Below, one piece after another: positions 31,746 to 41,178 of a stretch of 64,000 bases of DNA. The translations under genes and the position numbers were made by a program. The stretch's first letter is position 1, and each line of letters opens with the position of its first letter. The stretch is from Kribbella flavida DSM 17836 (lineage in GTDB: Bacteria > Actinomycetota > Actinomycetes > Propionibacteriales > Kribbellaceae). A model generated the notes under the pieces. That model was not told where the DNA came from, did not search any database, and saw only the letters and a program-made list of their open reading frames with translations. The DNA is taken from positions 7,254,001-7,318,000 of the forward strand of contig NC_013729.1 of NCBI RefSeq assembly GCF_000024345.1, written 5' to 3'.

Positions 31746-32759
31746 ATGTCCGGATCCAGCCGACGGCCGACCCTGAAGGACATCGCGGCTGACACCGGCC
31801 TCTCGATGGCGGCGGTCTCCTACGCGCTGCGCGGGTTGCACGGCACGCCCGAGACCCGGCAGCGGGTGCAGGAGGCGGCCGAGCGGCTCGGCTACCAGGT
31901 CGACCCGGTGGCCCGCGCGCTCGCGTCCGGCCGCAGCGGGTCGGTCGGCGTCCTGTGCGCCTCGCTGGAGGATCTGTGGCAGCAGCGCCTCGCCGCCGCG
32001 CTCGGCCGCGAGCTGCTCGCCCCGGACCGCAACGCGTGGATCATCGACTCCGCCGGCGACGCGGATCGTCAGCTCGAGCTGGCTCAGCACCTGGTCGACC
32101 ACCGCGCGGACGCGATCGTGGTGATTCCGATCGATCCGGCCGCCCAGGGCTGGGCGCCGATCGCCCAGCAGGCCCCGGTGATCGCGATCGGCGACGCGCT
32201 GCCGGCCGCCAAGGCCAAGTCCGAGGTGCTGTTCGACAACGAGGCCGGCATCAGTACGGCGCTGCGCCGGCTGGCCGACGCCGGTCACCGGTCGATCGCG
32301 GTGCTCAGCCCGTCCCGCCGGATCGAGGTGGACCGGCCGTCGGAGGAGATCGCCCACCGGGTGGCCTCCGCGCTCGAGCTGACGGTGCGGATCGTGTCGT
32401 GCCCGCACAACCTGGCCGGCGCGACCGCGGTCGCCCGCGACGTGCTCACCGGCACCCCACGCCCGACCGGCATCCTCGCCCTGGCCGACTCGATGGCCTT
32501 CGGGGTGTACGCCGCCTGCGCCGAGCTCGGCATCAAGCTGCCCGACGAGCTGTCCCTGCTCGGCTACGACGACCAGCCGATGTCCCAGCTGCTCAGTCCG
32601 CCGTTGTCGACGTTCCGCTGGCCGCTCGACGAGCTGGTCGCCGACGTGGTCGCCCGGGTGACCTCGGCCGTCGACACCAACCGCCGGGTCCGCCGGACCA
32701 CCGTCGGGCCGACGCTGATCGAGCGCGGCTCGGTCGCCGCCCCGCCCGCACCGGCGTGA
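31746..32759 (+). CDS. LacI-family transcriptional regulator
   Basis: Repressor of 337 residues with the LacI helix-turn-helix (PTLKDIAADTGLSMAAVSYALRG, about 7-29) and the hinge helix region (RVQEAAERLGYQVDPVARALASG), followed by a periplasmic-binding-protein-like effector domain. The ATG at 31746 is chosen over an upstream frame because upstream codons cover the operators; TAGGCT at 31733-31738 suggests a promoter with a very short leader. It likely controls itself and the divergent amidohydrolase. Confidence 0.93.
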   Translation: MSGSSRRPTLKDIAADTGLSMAAVSYALRGLHGTPETRQRVQEAAERLGYQVDPVARALASGRSGSVGVLCASLEDLWQQRLAAALGRELLAPDRNAWIIDSAGDADRQLELAQHLVDHRADAIVVIPIDPAAQGWAPIAQQAPVIAIGDALPAAKAKSEVLFDNEAGISTALRRLADAGHRSIAVLSPSRRIEVDRPSEEIAHRVASALELTVRIVSCPHNLAGATAVARDVLTGTPRPTGILALADSMAFGVYAACAELGIKLPDELSLLGYDDQPMSQLLSPPLSTFRWPLDELVADVVARVTSAVDTNRRVRRTTVGPTLIERGSVAAPPAPA

Positions 32760-32832
32760 CGGCGACCTTCGAGCCACAGCATCCACACCCGAGAAACTAA
32801 ACTAGTTCACTCTACTTAAGTTTCACGTCCCA

Positions 32833-34290
32833 CTATGTGAACTGTTCGGCCAGCCGGTGGATGCGGGCGGCGACGGCCGCCCGGCGGTGGTCGTCGGCGG
32901 GCAGGGCGCGGGCGAGCATCTCGAAGATCTCCAGGTCCTCGGCGCCGACCGAAGTGTCCGCGTACCGCCACAGCAGCTCGGGATCGCCGGAGTCCAGCAC
33001 CGCTCGGCGCAGCGTCGCATCCAGCTCGTCGCGCACGGCCCGCAGCGCCGGCGCGTCCGACCGGACCAGCAGCGGACCGGCGTACAGGTCGAGGGCGCGC
33101 GGCAGGTCACCGCGGCGTACGGCGGCCTGGACGTCGGTCACGTCGCCGCTGACCTCGGCCAGGATCCGGTACGGCTTGGTGTCGAGCACTCCCCCACCGA
33201 GCAGGTTGCGCAGCCGGTGCATCTCGGCGCGAACGGTCGCCGGGTTGCCTTCGTCGCCGTACAGCTGCAGCATCAACTGCTCGCCGGTCAGTCCCGCGGG
33301 ATGCAGCAGCAGCAGCGCGAGCACCTCCGCCCGGCGCAGGGTCAGGCTGATCTCCCGACCACCCACGACAGCGACGGGCGGCCGGGAGCCGAGCAGCTGC
33401 AGCCGGAGCGACGTACGCCGCCGGCGGGCCGTGCCGGGGATCCGCAGCAGGTAGCCCTCGTCCAGCGGCTCGACGACTGCCTCCCGGCCGTCGCCCAGGT
33501 CGATCCGGTCCGCACCGGCCGGTACGTCGAGCCGGTCCGGCAGCCAGGCCAGCGGCTGAACGGCGAGCACCCTGCCGGTCGGCGTGAGCAAGGCACCGGG
33601 GGCATCGCCCAGCGCGATCAGGTGCCGCATGTTGCGGGCCCGCAGCACTTCGTCGGCCGCGGCCATCCGGACCCGCAGCTGTCCTTCGGCCAGCTTCGCG
33701 GCGGCGGTGACCAGCGCCATCATCGCCGGGTGCACGGTCCGCAGCGGGCCGGAGACGTCGACGGCGCCGATCAGCTTGCCGGTGTCCGGGTCGTGCACCG
33801 GCGCGGCGGCGCACGTCCAGGCGTGGATCCGGCGGACGAGATGCTCGGCGGAGTGGATCTGGACCGGCTGATCCGCGGCGAGCGCTGTGCCCATGCCGTT
33901 GGTGCCGATCGCGTCCTCGGACCAGATCGCGCCTTCCGACAAGGCGATCCGGTCGGCCTGCCGGCGAACGTCCGCGGCACCCTCGCGCCACAAAATCAGG
34001 CCGCGCGCGTCGGTGACGATCATGATGTGCGAAGCCTCGTCGGCGATCGTGGTCAGCGTCTGGCGCAGCACCGGGAGCACGGCGTGCAGCGGGTGGTCGG
34101 CCCGCAGCGCGTCGAGCTCGTCGCCGGACACCACCACCGGCGGGGCGTCCAGCTCGGGATCGACCAGCGCGGCCAGCGACCGCTGCCACGACTCGGCGAC
34201 CAGCGGACGCGGTACGCCGGGCGACCGGCCACCGCCGAGCACCCCGTCGTACAGCTCGCTCAGGCGCCGAGCCTGCTCCGGTGCGTCCAC
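32833..34290 (-). CDS. GAF-domain transcriptional regulator (AcoR-like without AAA domain)
   Basis: A 485-residue regulator. The N-terminal part (about 60-215) is a GAF sensor with EDAIGTNGMGTALA and HIHAWTC-type features (RRIHAWTCAAAPVHDPDTG), as in AcoR-type activators. The C-terminal part has a winged-helix region (LTLRRAEVLALLLLHPAGLTGEQLMLQLYGDE, about 315-350) and a helical tail. There is no sigma-54 ATPase domain. It is divergent from an aldehyde dehydrogenase plus DUF779 pair, a frequent arrangement in actinobacteria, and probably activates that pair in response to alcohol or aldehyde. Confidence 0.85.
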   Translation of the reverse strand: MDAPEQARRLSELYDGVLGGGRSPGVPRPLVAESWQRSLAALVDPELDAPPVVVSGDELDALRADHPLHAVLPVLRQTLTTIADEASHIMIVTDARGLILWREGAADVRRQADRIALSEGAIWSEDAIGTNGMGTALAADQPVQIHSAEHLVRRIHAWTCAAAPVHDPDTGKLIGAVDVSGPLRTVHPAMMALVTAAAKLAEGQLRVRMAAADEVLRARNMRHLIALGDAPGALLTPTGRVLAVQPLAWLPDRLDVPAGADRIDLGDGREAVVEPLDEGYLLRIPGTARRRRTSLRLQLLGSRPPVAVVGGREISLTLRRAEVLALLLLHPAGLTGEQLMLQLYGDEGNPATVRAEMHRLRNLLGGGVLDTKPYRILAEVSGDVTDVQAAVRRGDLPRALDLYAGPLLVRSDAPALRAVRDELDATLRRAVLDSGDPELLWRYADTSVGAEDLEIFEMLARALPADDHRRAAVAARIHRLAEQFT

Positions 34291-34413
34291 GCCTCAGCCT
34301 CACCCGGATCCGGACCCCGTACAAGTGGGAGGCGCGTCGCAAACCTGTGCGTGCAACGTTCGTGCAACGTCGCCCGGCCTACGGTGCGGACACCGGACAG
34401 AGCTGGAGGACCG
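34291..34413. promoter_or_regulatory. Divergent promoter region, GAF regulator / aldehyde dehydrogenase
   Basis: 123 bases between the two starts. TGCGTGCAACGTTCGTGCAACGTCG (34348-34372) carries GTGCAACGT twice, 14 bases apart, a candidate direct-repeat activator site. A TGGAGG ribosome site precedes the dehydrogenase ATG. Confidence 0.5.
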
Positions 34414-35937
<1,524 letters not shown>

Positions 35938-35945
35938 GCCGCGCG

Positions 35946-36323
35946 ATGGTCGACAGGGTGTCCCTCACCGAGGCGGCGGAGGTCCTGCTGCGCCGCCTCA
36001 CCGAGCTGCACGGACCGCTGATGTTCCACCAGTCCGGCGGCTGCTGCGACGGCAGCTCGCCGATGTGCTACCCGGACGGTGAGTTCAGAACGGGGGCGGC
36101 GGACGTGCATCTGGGTGACCTGACGGTGGACGGGCTGGACAAGCCGATCGGCTTCTGGATGTCGGCGAACCAGTTCGAGTACTGGAAGCACACCCACCTG
36201 ACCGTCGACGTGGTGAAGGGCCGCGGCAGCGGCTTCTCCGTGGAGGCCCCCGAGGGCGTTCGCTTCCTGATCCGGTCCCGGCTGTTCAGCGACCAGGAGT
36301 CGATGGAGCTGGGGCTGCTGTAG
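35946..36323 (+). CDS. DUF779 family protein
   Basis: A 125-residue protein with the DUF779 signature FHQSGGCCDGSSPMCYP (about 27-43), a cysteine cluster that may bind metal. This family almost always lies next to aldehyde dehydrogenases, as here, but its role is not established; a part in maturing or protecting the Cys-rich enzyme is speculation. The start is an ATG 8 bases after the dehydrogenase stop. Confidence 0.9.
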   Translation: MVDRVSLTEAAEVLLRRLTELHGPLMFHQSGGCCDGSSPMCYPDGEFRTGAADVHLGDLTVDGLDKPIGFWMSANQFEYWKHTHLTVDVVKGRGSGFSVEAPEGVRFLIRSRLFSDQESMELGLL

Positions 36324-36383
36324 AGCTCACGCAGGTGCGGTTCGCCCGGCCCCCAACGAGCGGACCGCGCCTGCGTGCCAGAC

Positions 36384-36430
36384 GAGTGCCGACCGTCCGG
36401 TGGCGTTGCCGGACGGTCGGCACTCTTGTT
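36384..36430 (+). terminator. Intrinsic terminator after the dehydrogenase operon
   Basis: Perfect 17-base arms (36384-36400 and 36409-36425) around an 8-base loop are followed by TTGTTT. It ends the aldehyde dehydrogenase-DUF779 transcript and also faces the converging RbsD-like gene. Confidence 0.9.
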
Positions 36431-36457
36431 TCTCGACCAGGTCGGGGCGGGTAGACC

Positions 36458-36871
36458 TCAGGTGACGACGCCCAGGGTCAGCAGGATGTTGGCGTACAGG
36501 CGCTGCTCCCCGGTGGCGACGGCCACGGCGAGCTCGGGGCTGCGGGCGACGGCGTAGAAGTCTTCGCGCGGCAGCGGCAACAAGGTGGTGCCCGGCAGCA
36601 GCTCGCGGAAGCGGCTGTAGATGTCCGGCTCCTCGCCGGTGGCGGTCGCCATCACCCGTGCCGCCTCGACCGGTACGACGTCGAGCAGGGTCGCCAGCAC
36701 GTCGTCGACCGGGACCTGGCCGGGCCGCAGGTTGAGCCAGATCGTCTCCACCCCCGGCGCCACCGCGGTCGCGTACGGGTAGTTGCCATCAGCAATCAGT
36801 ACGACGGACCCGTGGCCGGCCCGGGCCAGGGCGCCGAGCAGCGGCGGGTGGATCAGCGGGTAGCGCAGCAC
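36458..36871 (-). CDS. RbsD/FucU-family sugar mutarotase-like protein
   Basis: A 137-residue protein of the RbsD/FucU fold, which interconverts sugar anomers. It starts LRYPLIHPPLLGALARAGHGSV with ADGNYP, the family's N-terminal signature including the active-site His, and ends QRLYANILLTLGV with the conserved Tyr-Ala-Asn. The GTG at 36871 follows a TGGAGG ribosome site at the right distance and matches the family start; an in-frame ATG at 36973 would add an unrelated leader. No sugar transporter is nearby, so the substrate is open. Confidence 0.85.
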   Translation of the reverse strand: MLRYPLIHPPLLGALARAGHGSVVLIADGNYPYATAVAPGVETIWLNLRPGQVPVDDVLATLLDVVPVEAARVMATATGEEPDIYSRFRELLPGTTLLPLPREDFYAVARSPELAVAVATGEQRLYANILLTLGVVT

Positions 36872-37163
36872 CAGGGTCCTCCAGGGGGCCTCGGCAGGGA
36901 AATCGAAATCAGAGCGCACCCAGGGTAGGCGCAGGGCGCGGTGAGACCCGCGCCCGGACAGGGCGAACGGCACACTCCGAAGCCGATCGGTTGCGTACTG
37001 CGACGACTGTGGTGACTGGCTGTTCCCCGCTGGGCACGAAGGACAACCCTCGACTCGTCACGATTCCGCCGGTTTCCCTTCCGCGCGCCGTCACACAGGC
37101 TTAGGGTCGGGCCGGACGGGTCGTGGAGGGCGATCCGCGCAGACAACTTCATGGAGCGTTGCT
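36872..37163. other. Intergenic region before the M36 protease
   Basis: 292 bases between divergent genes, with no gene seen. It should contain the promoters of the RbsD-like gene and the large secreted protease; I see no unambiguous box. Confidence 0.4.
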
Positions 37164-40061
37164 GTGAAAGTTTCAGGCAAAGGGCGGGGGCTCCTGGCAG
37201 TCTCTGCCGTGTCCGCCACCGCCCTGCTGGCGGTAGCCGCCGGAGGTGGCGCCACCGCGGCCACCACCGCCACCCCCGACCAGGGCGGCGAAAGCATTCC
37301 GTCGGCCGCTTCGAAGGAGCGGAAGGGCAACTTCGACGCCCGGACGCCGAACGCGCGGGCCACCTACGCCCGGGCCGCCAAGGTGGTCGGCAAGCAGTCC
37401 GCCGGCGCGGAGAAGTTCCGCGACTCGCTCGGCACCCAGGGCGTCGTCGACCTCGACCCGAACACCGGCACGCCGGCTCAGGTGACCAAGCTCAACGGCT
37501 TCCTCACCGCCGCGAGCAGCAAGAAGGCCGGCCAGGTCGCGCTCGACTACGTCAAGGCGCACCCCGAGGTCTTCAAGCTGTCGGCCGCCGACCTCGGCAC
37601 CCTCAAGCTGCGCAAGGACTACGTCGACGACCTCGGCACCCACCACATCTCCTGGGTCCAGGAGATCGACGGCATCGAGGTGTTCGGCAACGGCCTGAAG
37701 GCCAACGTCACCAAGGACGGCAAGCTGATCTCGGTGCAGGGCGCCCCGGTGGCCGGCCTGGCCTCCCAGGCGCAGGCCCGCAAGGCGGCGCCGTCGGTGT
37801 CCGCCGCGGCGGCCCGCTCCTCGGCCGCCGAGGACATCGGCGGCAAGGCCAAGTCCGCGACCGCGCAGACCTCCGGCGTGACCACCAAGTGGGCCAACGG
37901 CGACCACGCCAAGCAGGTCTGGTTCCACACCGCCGACGGCCTGCGCAAGGGCTGGATGACCTACGTCAACGCCGGCGGGTCGCTGATCTACTCGCACGTC
38001 ATCGACGCCCAGACCGGCAGCCTGCTCTACCGCCGCGACCTGGTCAGCCAGGGCAAGGGCGACGCGCTCGTGCAGGACAACTACCCGGGCGCGCCGCGGG
38101 GCGGCACCCAGCGCACCGAGAACCTGATCTACAACAAGTGGCTGCCGAAGAACGCCACCACGCTGCTGCAGGGCACCTCGGTCGCCGCGTTCGCCGACGT
38201 GAACGACGACAACCAGCCGAACCCCGGTGAGACGGTCAAGGTTCCCGGTACGCCGACCACCTCGGAGTACAAGCTGGTGCCGTTCCAGTCGAACCCGCTT
38301 TGCTCGGCGGCGTTCGTCTGCACCTGGGACCCGGCCAAGCCGGACTCCTGGAAGACGAACCTGAACCAGGACGTCACCAACGCGTTCTACCTGGCCAGCA
38401 ACTTCCACGACTTCCTCGCCAAGCCGCCGATCAGCTTCACCGCGGCGGCCGGCAACTTCGAGGCCGCCGGTGGCGACCCCGTGCTGCTGAACGCGCTGGA
38501 CGGCGCGGCGACCGGCGCCGACGGCGGCCCGGACGCCAACCACCTGAACAACGCGAACATGGCGACCCCGCCCGACGGCACGCCGCCGACCATGCAGATG
38601 TACCTGTTCGGCTCGGTCGGCGACAACACCACGGTGCCGAGCAGCTCGAGCAACGACGCCAGCATCCTGTACCACGAGTACGGTCACGGCCTGTCGAACC
38701 GGCTGGTCGTCGACGCCACCGGCAACTCGACGCTGAACAGCATCCAGGCCGGCGCGATGGGCGAGGCGTGGAGCGACTTCTACGCGATGGACTACCTGGT
38801 CGCGCACGCGCTGGAGAAGGACACCACCGCCCCGGGCGAGATCCGGGTCGCCAAGTACGTCACCGCCGACGGCCCGTTCCGGACCCAGGCGACCGACTGC
38901 CGGGTCAAGGCCAAGGCGCCGTTCTGTGTCGCGGCCGACGGCTCGCAGGGCGGTTACACCTACGGCGACTTCCCGACCGTCGGCGGCGCCCCGCAGGTGC
39001 ACGCCTCCGGTGAGATCTGGGCGCAGACCCTGTGGGACCTGCGGGAGCGGTTCGGCCGGACCTACGCGCTGAGCCTGATCACCCGGGCGATGGAGCTGTC
39101 CCCGAACGACCCGACCATGCTCGACATGCGCAACGCGATCGTGCAGGCCGACCTGGTCGCCAGCGGCGGCAAGAACGCCGGCATCATCTGGCAGGTCTTC
39201 GCCAACCGCGGCATGGGCTGGTTCGCCGGCGTCCTGGACGGCGGCGACGCGTTCCCGGTCGAGGACTTCCACCGTCCGCCGACCGGCGCCACCACCACGA
39301 TCAGCGGCACCGTGACCGACAAGGACACCGGCGCTCCGGTGCCGGGCGCGCTGGTCTTCATCGGCGGTCACGCCTCCGGCTACGCGGGCGACTACTCCGC
39401 CGTGACCGGCGCGGACGGCAAGTACACGATCGACAACGTCCTGCCGGGCACCTACGGCAAGTTCGTCGTCTCCGGCGCCGGCTACGAGGTGCTGGGCGCT
39501 CCGCTGGCGGTCAAGGCCGGCGGCACCACCGCGAACTTCGCGCCGCGACGCAACTGGGCGGCCTCGTCCGGTGGCGGCACGGTGGTCGGCTTCAACGGCC
39601 CGGACTACTCCCCGGCCTGTGGCCCGGCGTTCGCCATCGACTCCAGCCAGGGCACCGGCTGGGGCAGCACGACCGGCGACAACAACGCGACGCCGACCAA
39701 CGTGATGATCCCCAAGCACGTCGACATCAAGCTGCCGGCGGCGGTCACCGTGAGCAGGTTCTCGGTCGACCCGTCGAACACCTGCGGCGACCCGGGCAGC
39801 GCCTCGACCGGCAAGTACCGGATCGAGACGTCGGCCGACGGCACCACCTGGACGACCGCCCAGGAGGGTGAGTTCACCGCGGCCAACCGGGGCAAGTACA
39901 ACGAGCTCACCCCGTCCGCCGCGACGACCAACGTGCGGTACGTCCGGTTCTGGATGCTCAGCCCGCAGGTTCCCGACTTCGCGAACAACTGCCCGCTCGG
40001 CGCGTACGGCGGCTGCCAGTTCACCGACATGACGGAGCTGCAGGTCTTCGGTACCAAGTAA
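37164..40061 (+). CDS. Secreted M36 (fungalysin-type) metalloprotease with C-terminal accessory domains
   Basis: Exported zinc endopeptidase of 965 residues. A Sec signal peptide (about 1-34, ...TALLAVAAGGGATAAT) precedes an FTP-type propeptide (to about 300). The M36 domain has zinc motif HEYGH at 504-508 (LYHEYGHGLSNRL) and the third-ligand helix GAMGEAWSDFYAMDY. After about residue 705 comes a carboxypeptidase-regulatory-like beta-sandwich (ISGTVTDKDTGAPVPGALVF) and then a discoidin-like domain (about 800-965) ending DMTELQVFG. It probably degrades environmental protein and binds a surface or polymer. The GTG at 37164 is the only start giving the full signal peptide. Confidence 0.93.
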   Translation: MKVSGKGRGLLAVSAVSATALLAVAAGGGATAATTATPDQGGESIPSAASKERKGNFDARTPNARATYARAAKVVGKQSAGAEKFRDSLGTQGVVDLDPNTGTPAQVTKLNGFLTAASSKKAGQVALDYVKAHPEVFKLSAADLGTLKLRKDYVDDLGTHHISWVQEIDGIEVFGNGLKANVTKDGKLISVQGAPVAGLASQAQARKAAPSVSAAAARSSAAEDIGGKAKSATAQTSGVTTKWANGDHAKQVWFHTADGLRKGWMTYVNAGGSLIYSHVIDAQTGSLLYRRDLVSQGKGDALVQDNYPGAPRGGTQRTENLIYNKWLPKNATTLLQGTSVAAFADVNDDNQPNPGETVKVPGTPTTSEYKLVPFQSNPLCSAAFVCTWDPAKPDSWKTNLNQDVTNAFYLASNFHDFLAKPPISFTAAAGNFEAAGGDPVLLNALDGAATGADGGPDANHLNNANMATPPDGTPPTMQMYLFGSVGDNTTVPSSSSNDASILYHEYGHGLSNRLVVDATGNSTLNSIQAGAMGEAWSDFYAMDYLVAHALEKDTTAPGEIRVAKYVTADGPFRTQATDCRVKAKAPFCVAADGSQGGYTYGDFPTVGGAPQVHASGEIWAQTLWDLRERFGRTYALSLITRAMELSPNDPTMLDMRNAIVQADLVASGGKNAGIIWQVFANRGMGWFAGVLDGGDAFPVEDFHRPPTGATTTISGTVTDKDTGAPVPGALVFIGGHASGYAGDYSAVTGADGKYTIDNVLPGTYGKFVVSGAGYEVLGAPLAVKAGGTTANFAPRRNWAASSGGGTVVGFNGPDYSPACGPAFAIDSSQGTGWGSTTGDNNATPTNVMIPKHVDIKLPAAVTVSRFSVDPSNTCGDPGSASTGKYRIETSADGTTWTTAQEGEFTAANRGKYNELTPSAATTNVRYVRFWMLSPQVPDFANNCPLGAYGGCQFTDMTELQVFGTK

Positions 40062-40082
40062 CACCCCGCACCACCCAGCAGT

Positions 40083-40119
40083 GCGAAGGGCCGGCCGATC
40101 ACCTCGGCCGGCCCTTCGC
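40083..40119. terminator. Hairpin after the M36 protease gene
   Basis: Perfect 16-base arms (40083-40098 and 40104-40119) with a 5-base loop, shortly before the TetR gene. A T run is absent, as is common in this genome. Confidence 0.8.
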
Positions 40120-40133
40120 CGTAAGCTCGCGCG

Positions 40134-40742
40134 GTGAGCCGGAGGATTCCACGGGCCGAGAGTCAGGCCCGGACGCGTGCACGGCTGCTGACGGCCGCCG
40201 CCGAGCTGTTCGCCGAGCGCGGGGTGAACGGCGCCTCGGTCGAGCAGATCGCCGAGCGGGCCGGCTACACCCGCGGCGCCTTCTACGGGAACTTCACCGG
40301 CAAGCCCGCCCTGGTCGCCGCCCTGCTGGAGCACCGCACCGAGCACGAGTACGCCGAGGTCTCCGCGCTGACCGGTGACGCCGACAGCCTGCGCGCCTGG
40401 CACCGGGACCGGAGTACGGGCGCCGCCGACTGGCTCGCGCTCCGCCTCGAGCTGCTCCGGTACGCCGTCCGCGAGCAGCCCGAGATCCTGGACCACCTGC
40501 GCGCCCGGGAGTCCTACGCGCGGCAGGCCCACGCCGGCTGGCTGACCCGGCTCTTCGCCGACGAAGGCCTCGAACCCCCGGCGGAGATCACCGAGCTGGC
40601 GCTGATCGTGCACGCCCTGGAGGACGGTCTGCTGATCCAGCGCACGATCGACCCCGACACCGCTTCCCCCGAGGCCACGCTGGCCGCCGTCGAGTTGCTC
40701 GCCCGCTCCTGGCTGGCCCTGGCGAGAAATGCCCGCGCCTGA
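40134..40742 (+). CDS. TetR-family regulator
   Basis: A 202-residue repressor with the TetR N-terminal domain (ARLLTAAAELFAERGVNGASVEQIAERAGYTRGAFYGNFTGKPALVAALL split over about 15-62, with recognition helix RGAFYGNF) and a helical effector domain. GTG start. A perfect palindrome (40757-40770) lies between its stop and the DUF6204 gene, so it probably represses that gene. The effector is unknown. Confidence 0.9.
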   Translation: MSRRIPRAESQARTRARLLTAAAELFAERGVNGASVEQIAERAGYTRGAFYGNFTGKPALVAALLEHRTEHEYAEVSALTGDADSLRAWHRDRSTGAADWLALRLELLRYAVREQPEILDHLRARESYARQAHAGWLTRLFADEGLEPPAEITELALIVHALEDGLLIQRTIDPDTASPEATLAAVELLARSWLALARNARA

Positions 40743-40756
40743 CGCGCTCCATCCAG

Positions 40757-40770
40757 ATACAGTTCTGTAT
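40757..40770. promoter_or_regulatory. Palindromic operator touching the DUF6204 start codon
   Basis: ATACAGTTCTGTAT is a perfect 14-bp dyad ending directly before the ATG at 40771. Binding would block transcription or translation start of that gene. The neighbouring TetR protein is the obvious candidate. Confidence 0.75.
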
Positions 40771-41106
40771 ATGAGTGACGTGCGGACGTACCGCGTGATC
40801 GTGCGGGGCGAGTTCCAGGGGCTGGACGAGCAGCTGCGAGCCAAGCTGCTCGCGGAGTTGGACGCCCACGACCTGCTGCTCGCGACGTACCGTCCCGAAG
40901 GCTTTCTGAGTTACGACGCCGATCTGCGGCCGTTCAGCATCCGGTGCCAGGTGGTGCAGCCGGCCGACCGGTCGGACCAGGACGCGATCGACACCGGCCT
41001 GCTCACCGCGCTGCAGCTGCTCGACGACGCCGGCCTGCGGCACCACCGCCTGCGCGCCACGGCGACCTGCCTCGAGGACGTCAAGATCAACCGGCGCCGG
41101 AAGTGA
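40771..41106 (+). CDS. DUF6204-like conserved hypothetical protein
   Basis: A 111-residue protein that begins MSDVRTYRVIVRGEFQGLDE and ends TCLEDVKINRRRK, a pattern I associate with the actinobacterial DUF6204 family often found beside a TetR gene. It is soluble with an alternating strand/helix look. No catalytic motif is visible. The ATG at 40771 is preferred to one at 40729 because the latter lies inside the TetR gene. Confidence 0.75.
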   Translation: MSDVRTYRVIVRGEFQGLDEQLRAKLLAELDAHDLLLATYRPEGFLSYDADLRPFSIRCQVVQPADRSDQDAIDTGLLTALQLLDDAGLRHHRLRATATCLEDVKINRRRK

Positions 41107-41178
41107 GACGGAACACGCGGGCGTGATGCGCCCCTCACCCCCATGACTCACCGGTAACCAACCAATAACATCGCTGGT

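Noticed and set aside
32857..34413. Upstream extension of the aldehyde dehydrogenase frame
   Set aside because: It is antisense to the GAF regulator; the ATG at 34414 has a TGGAGG ribosome site and the family N-terminus, and puts the catalytic Cys at 302.
37173..40844. A very long open frame (over 1200 codons) antisense to the M36 protease gene
   Set aside because: It is a by-product of GC-rich third positions; the translation is Arg/Gly/Val-rich with no motif, while the plus strand encodes a complete metalloprotease.
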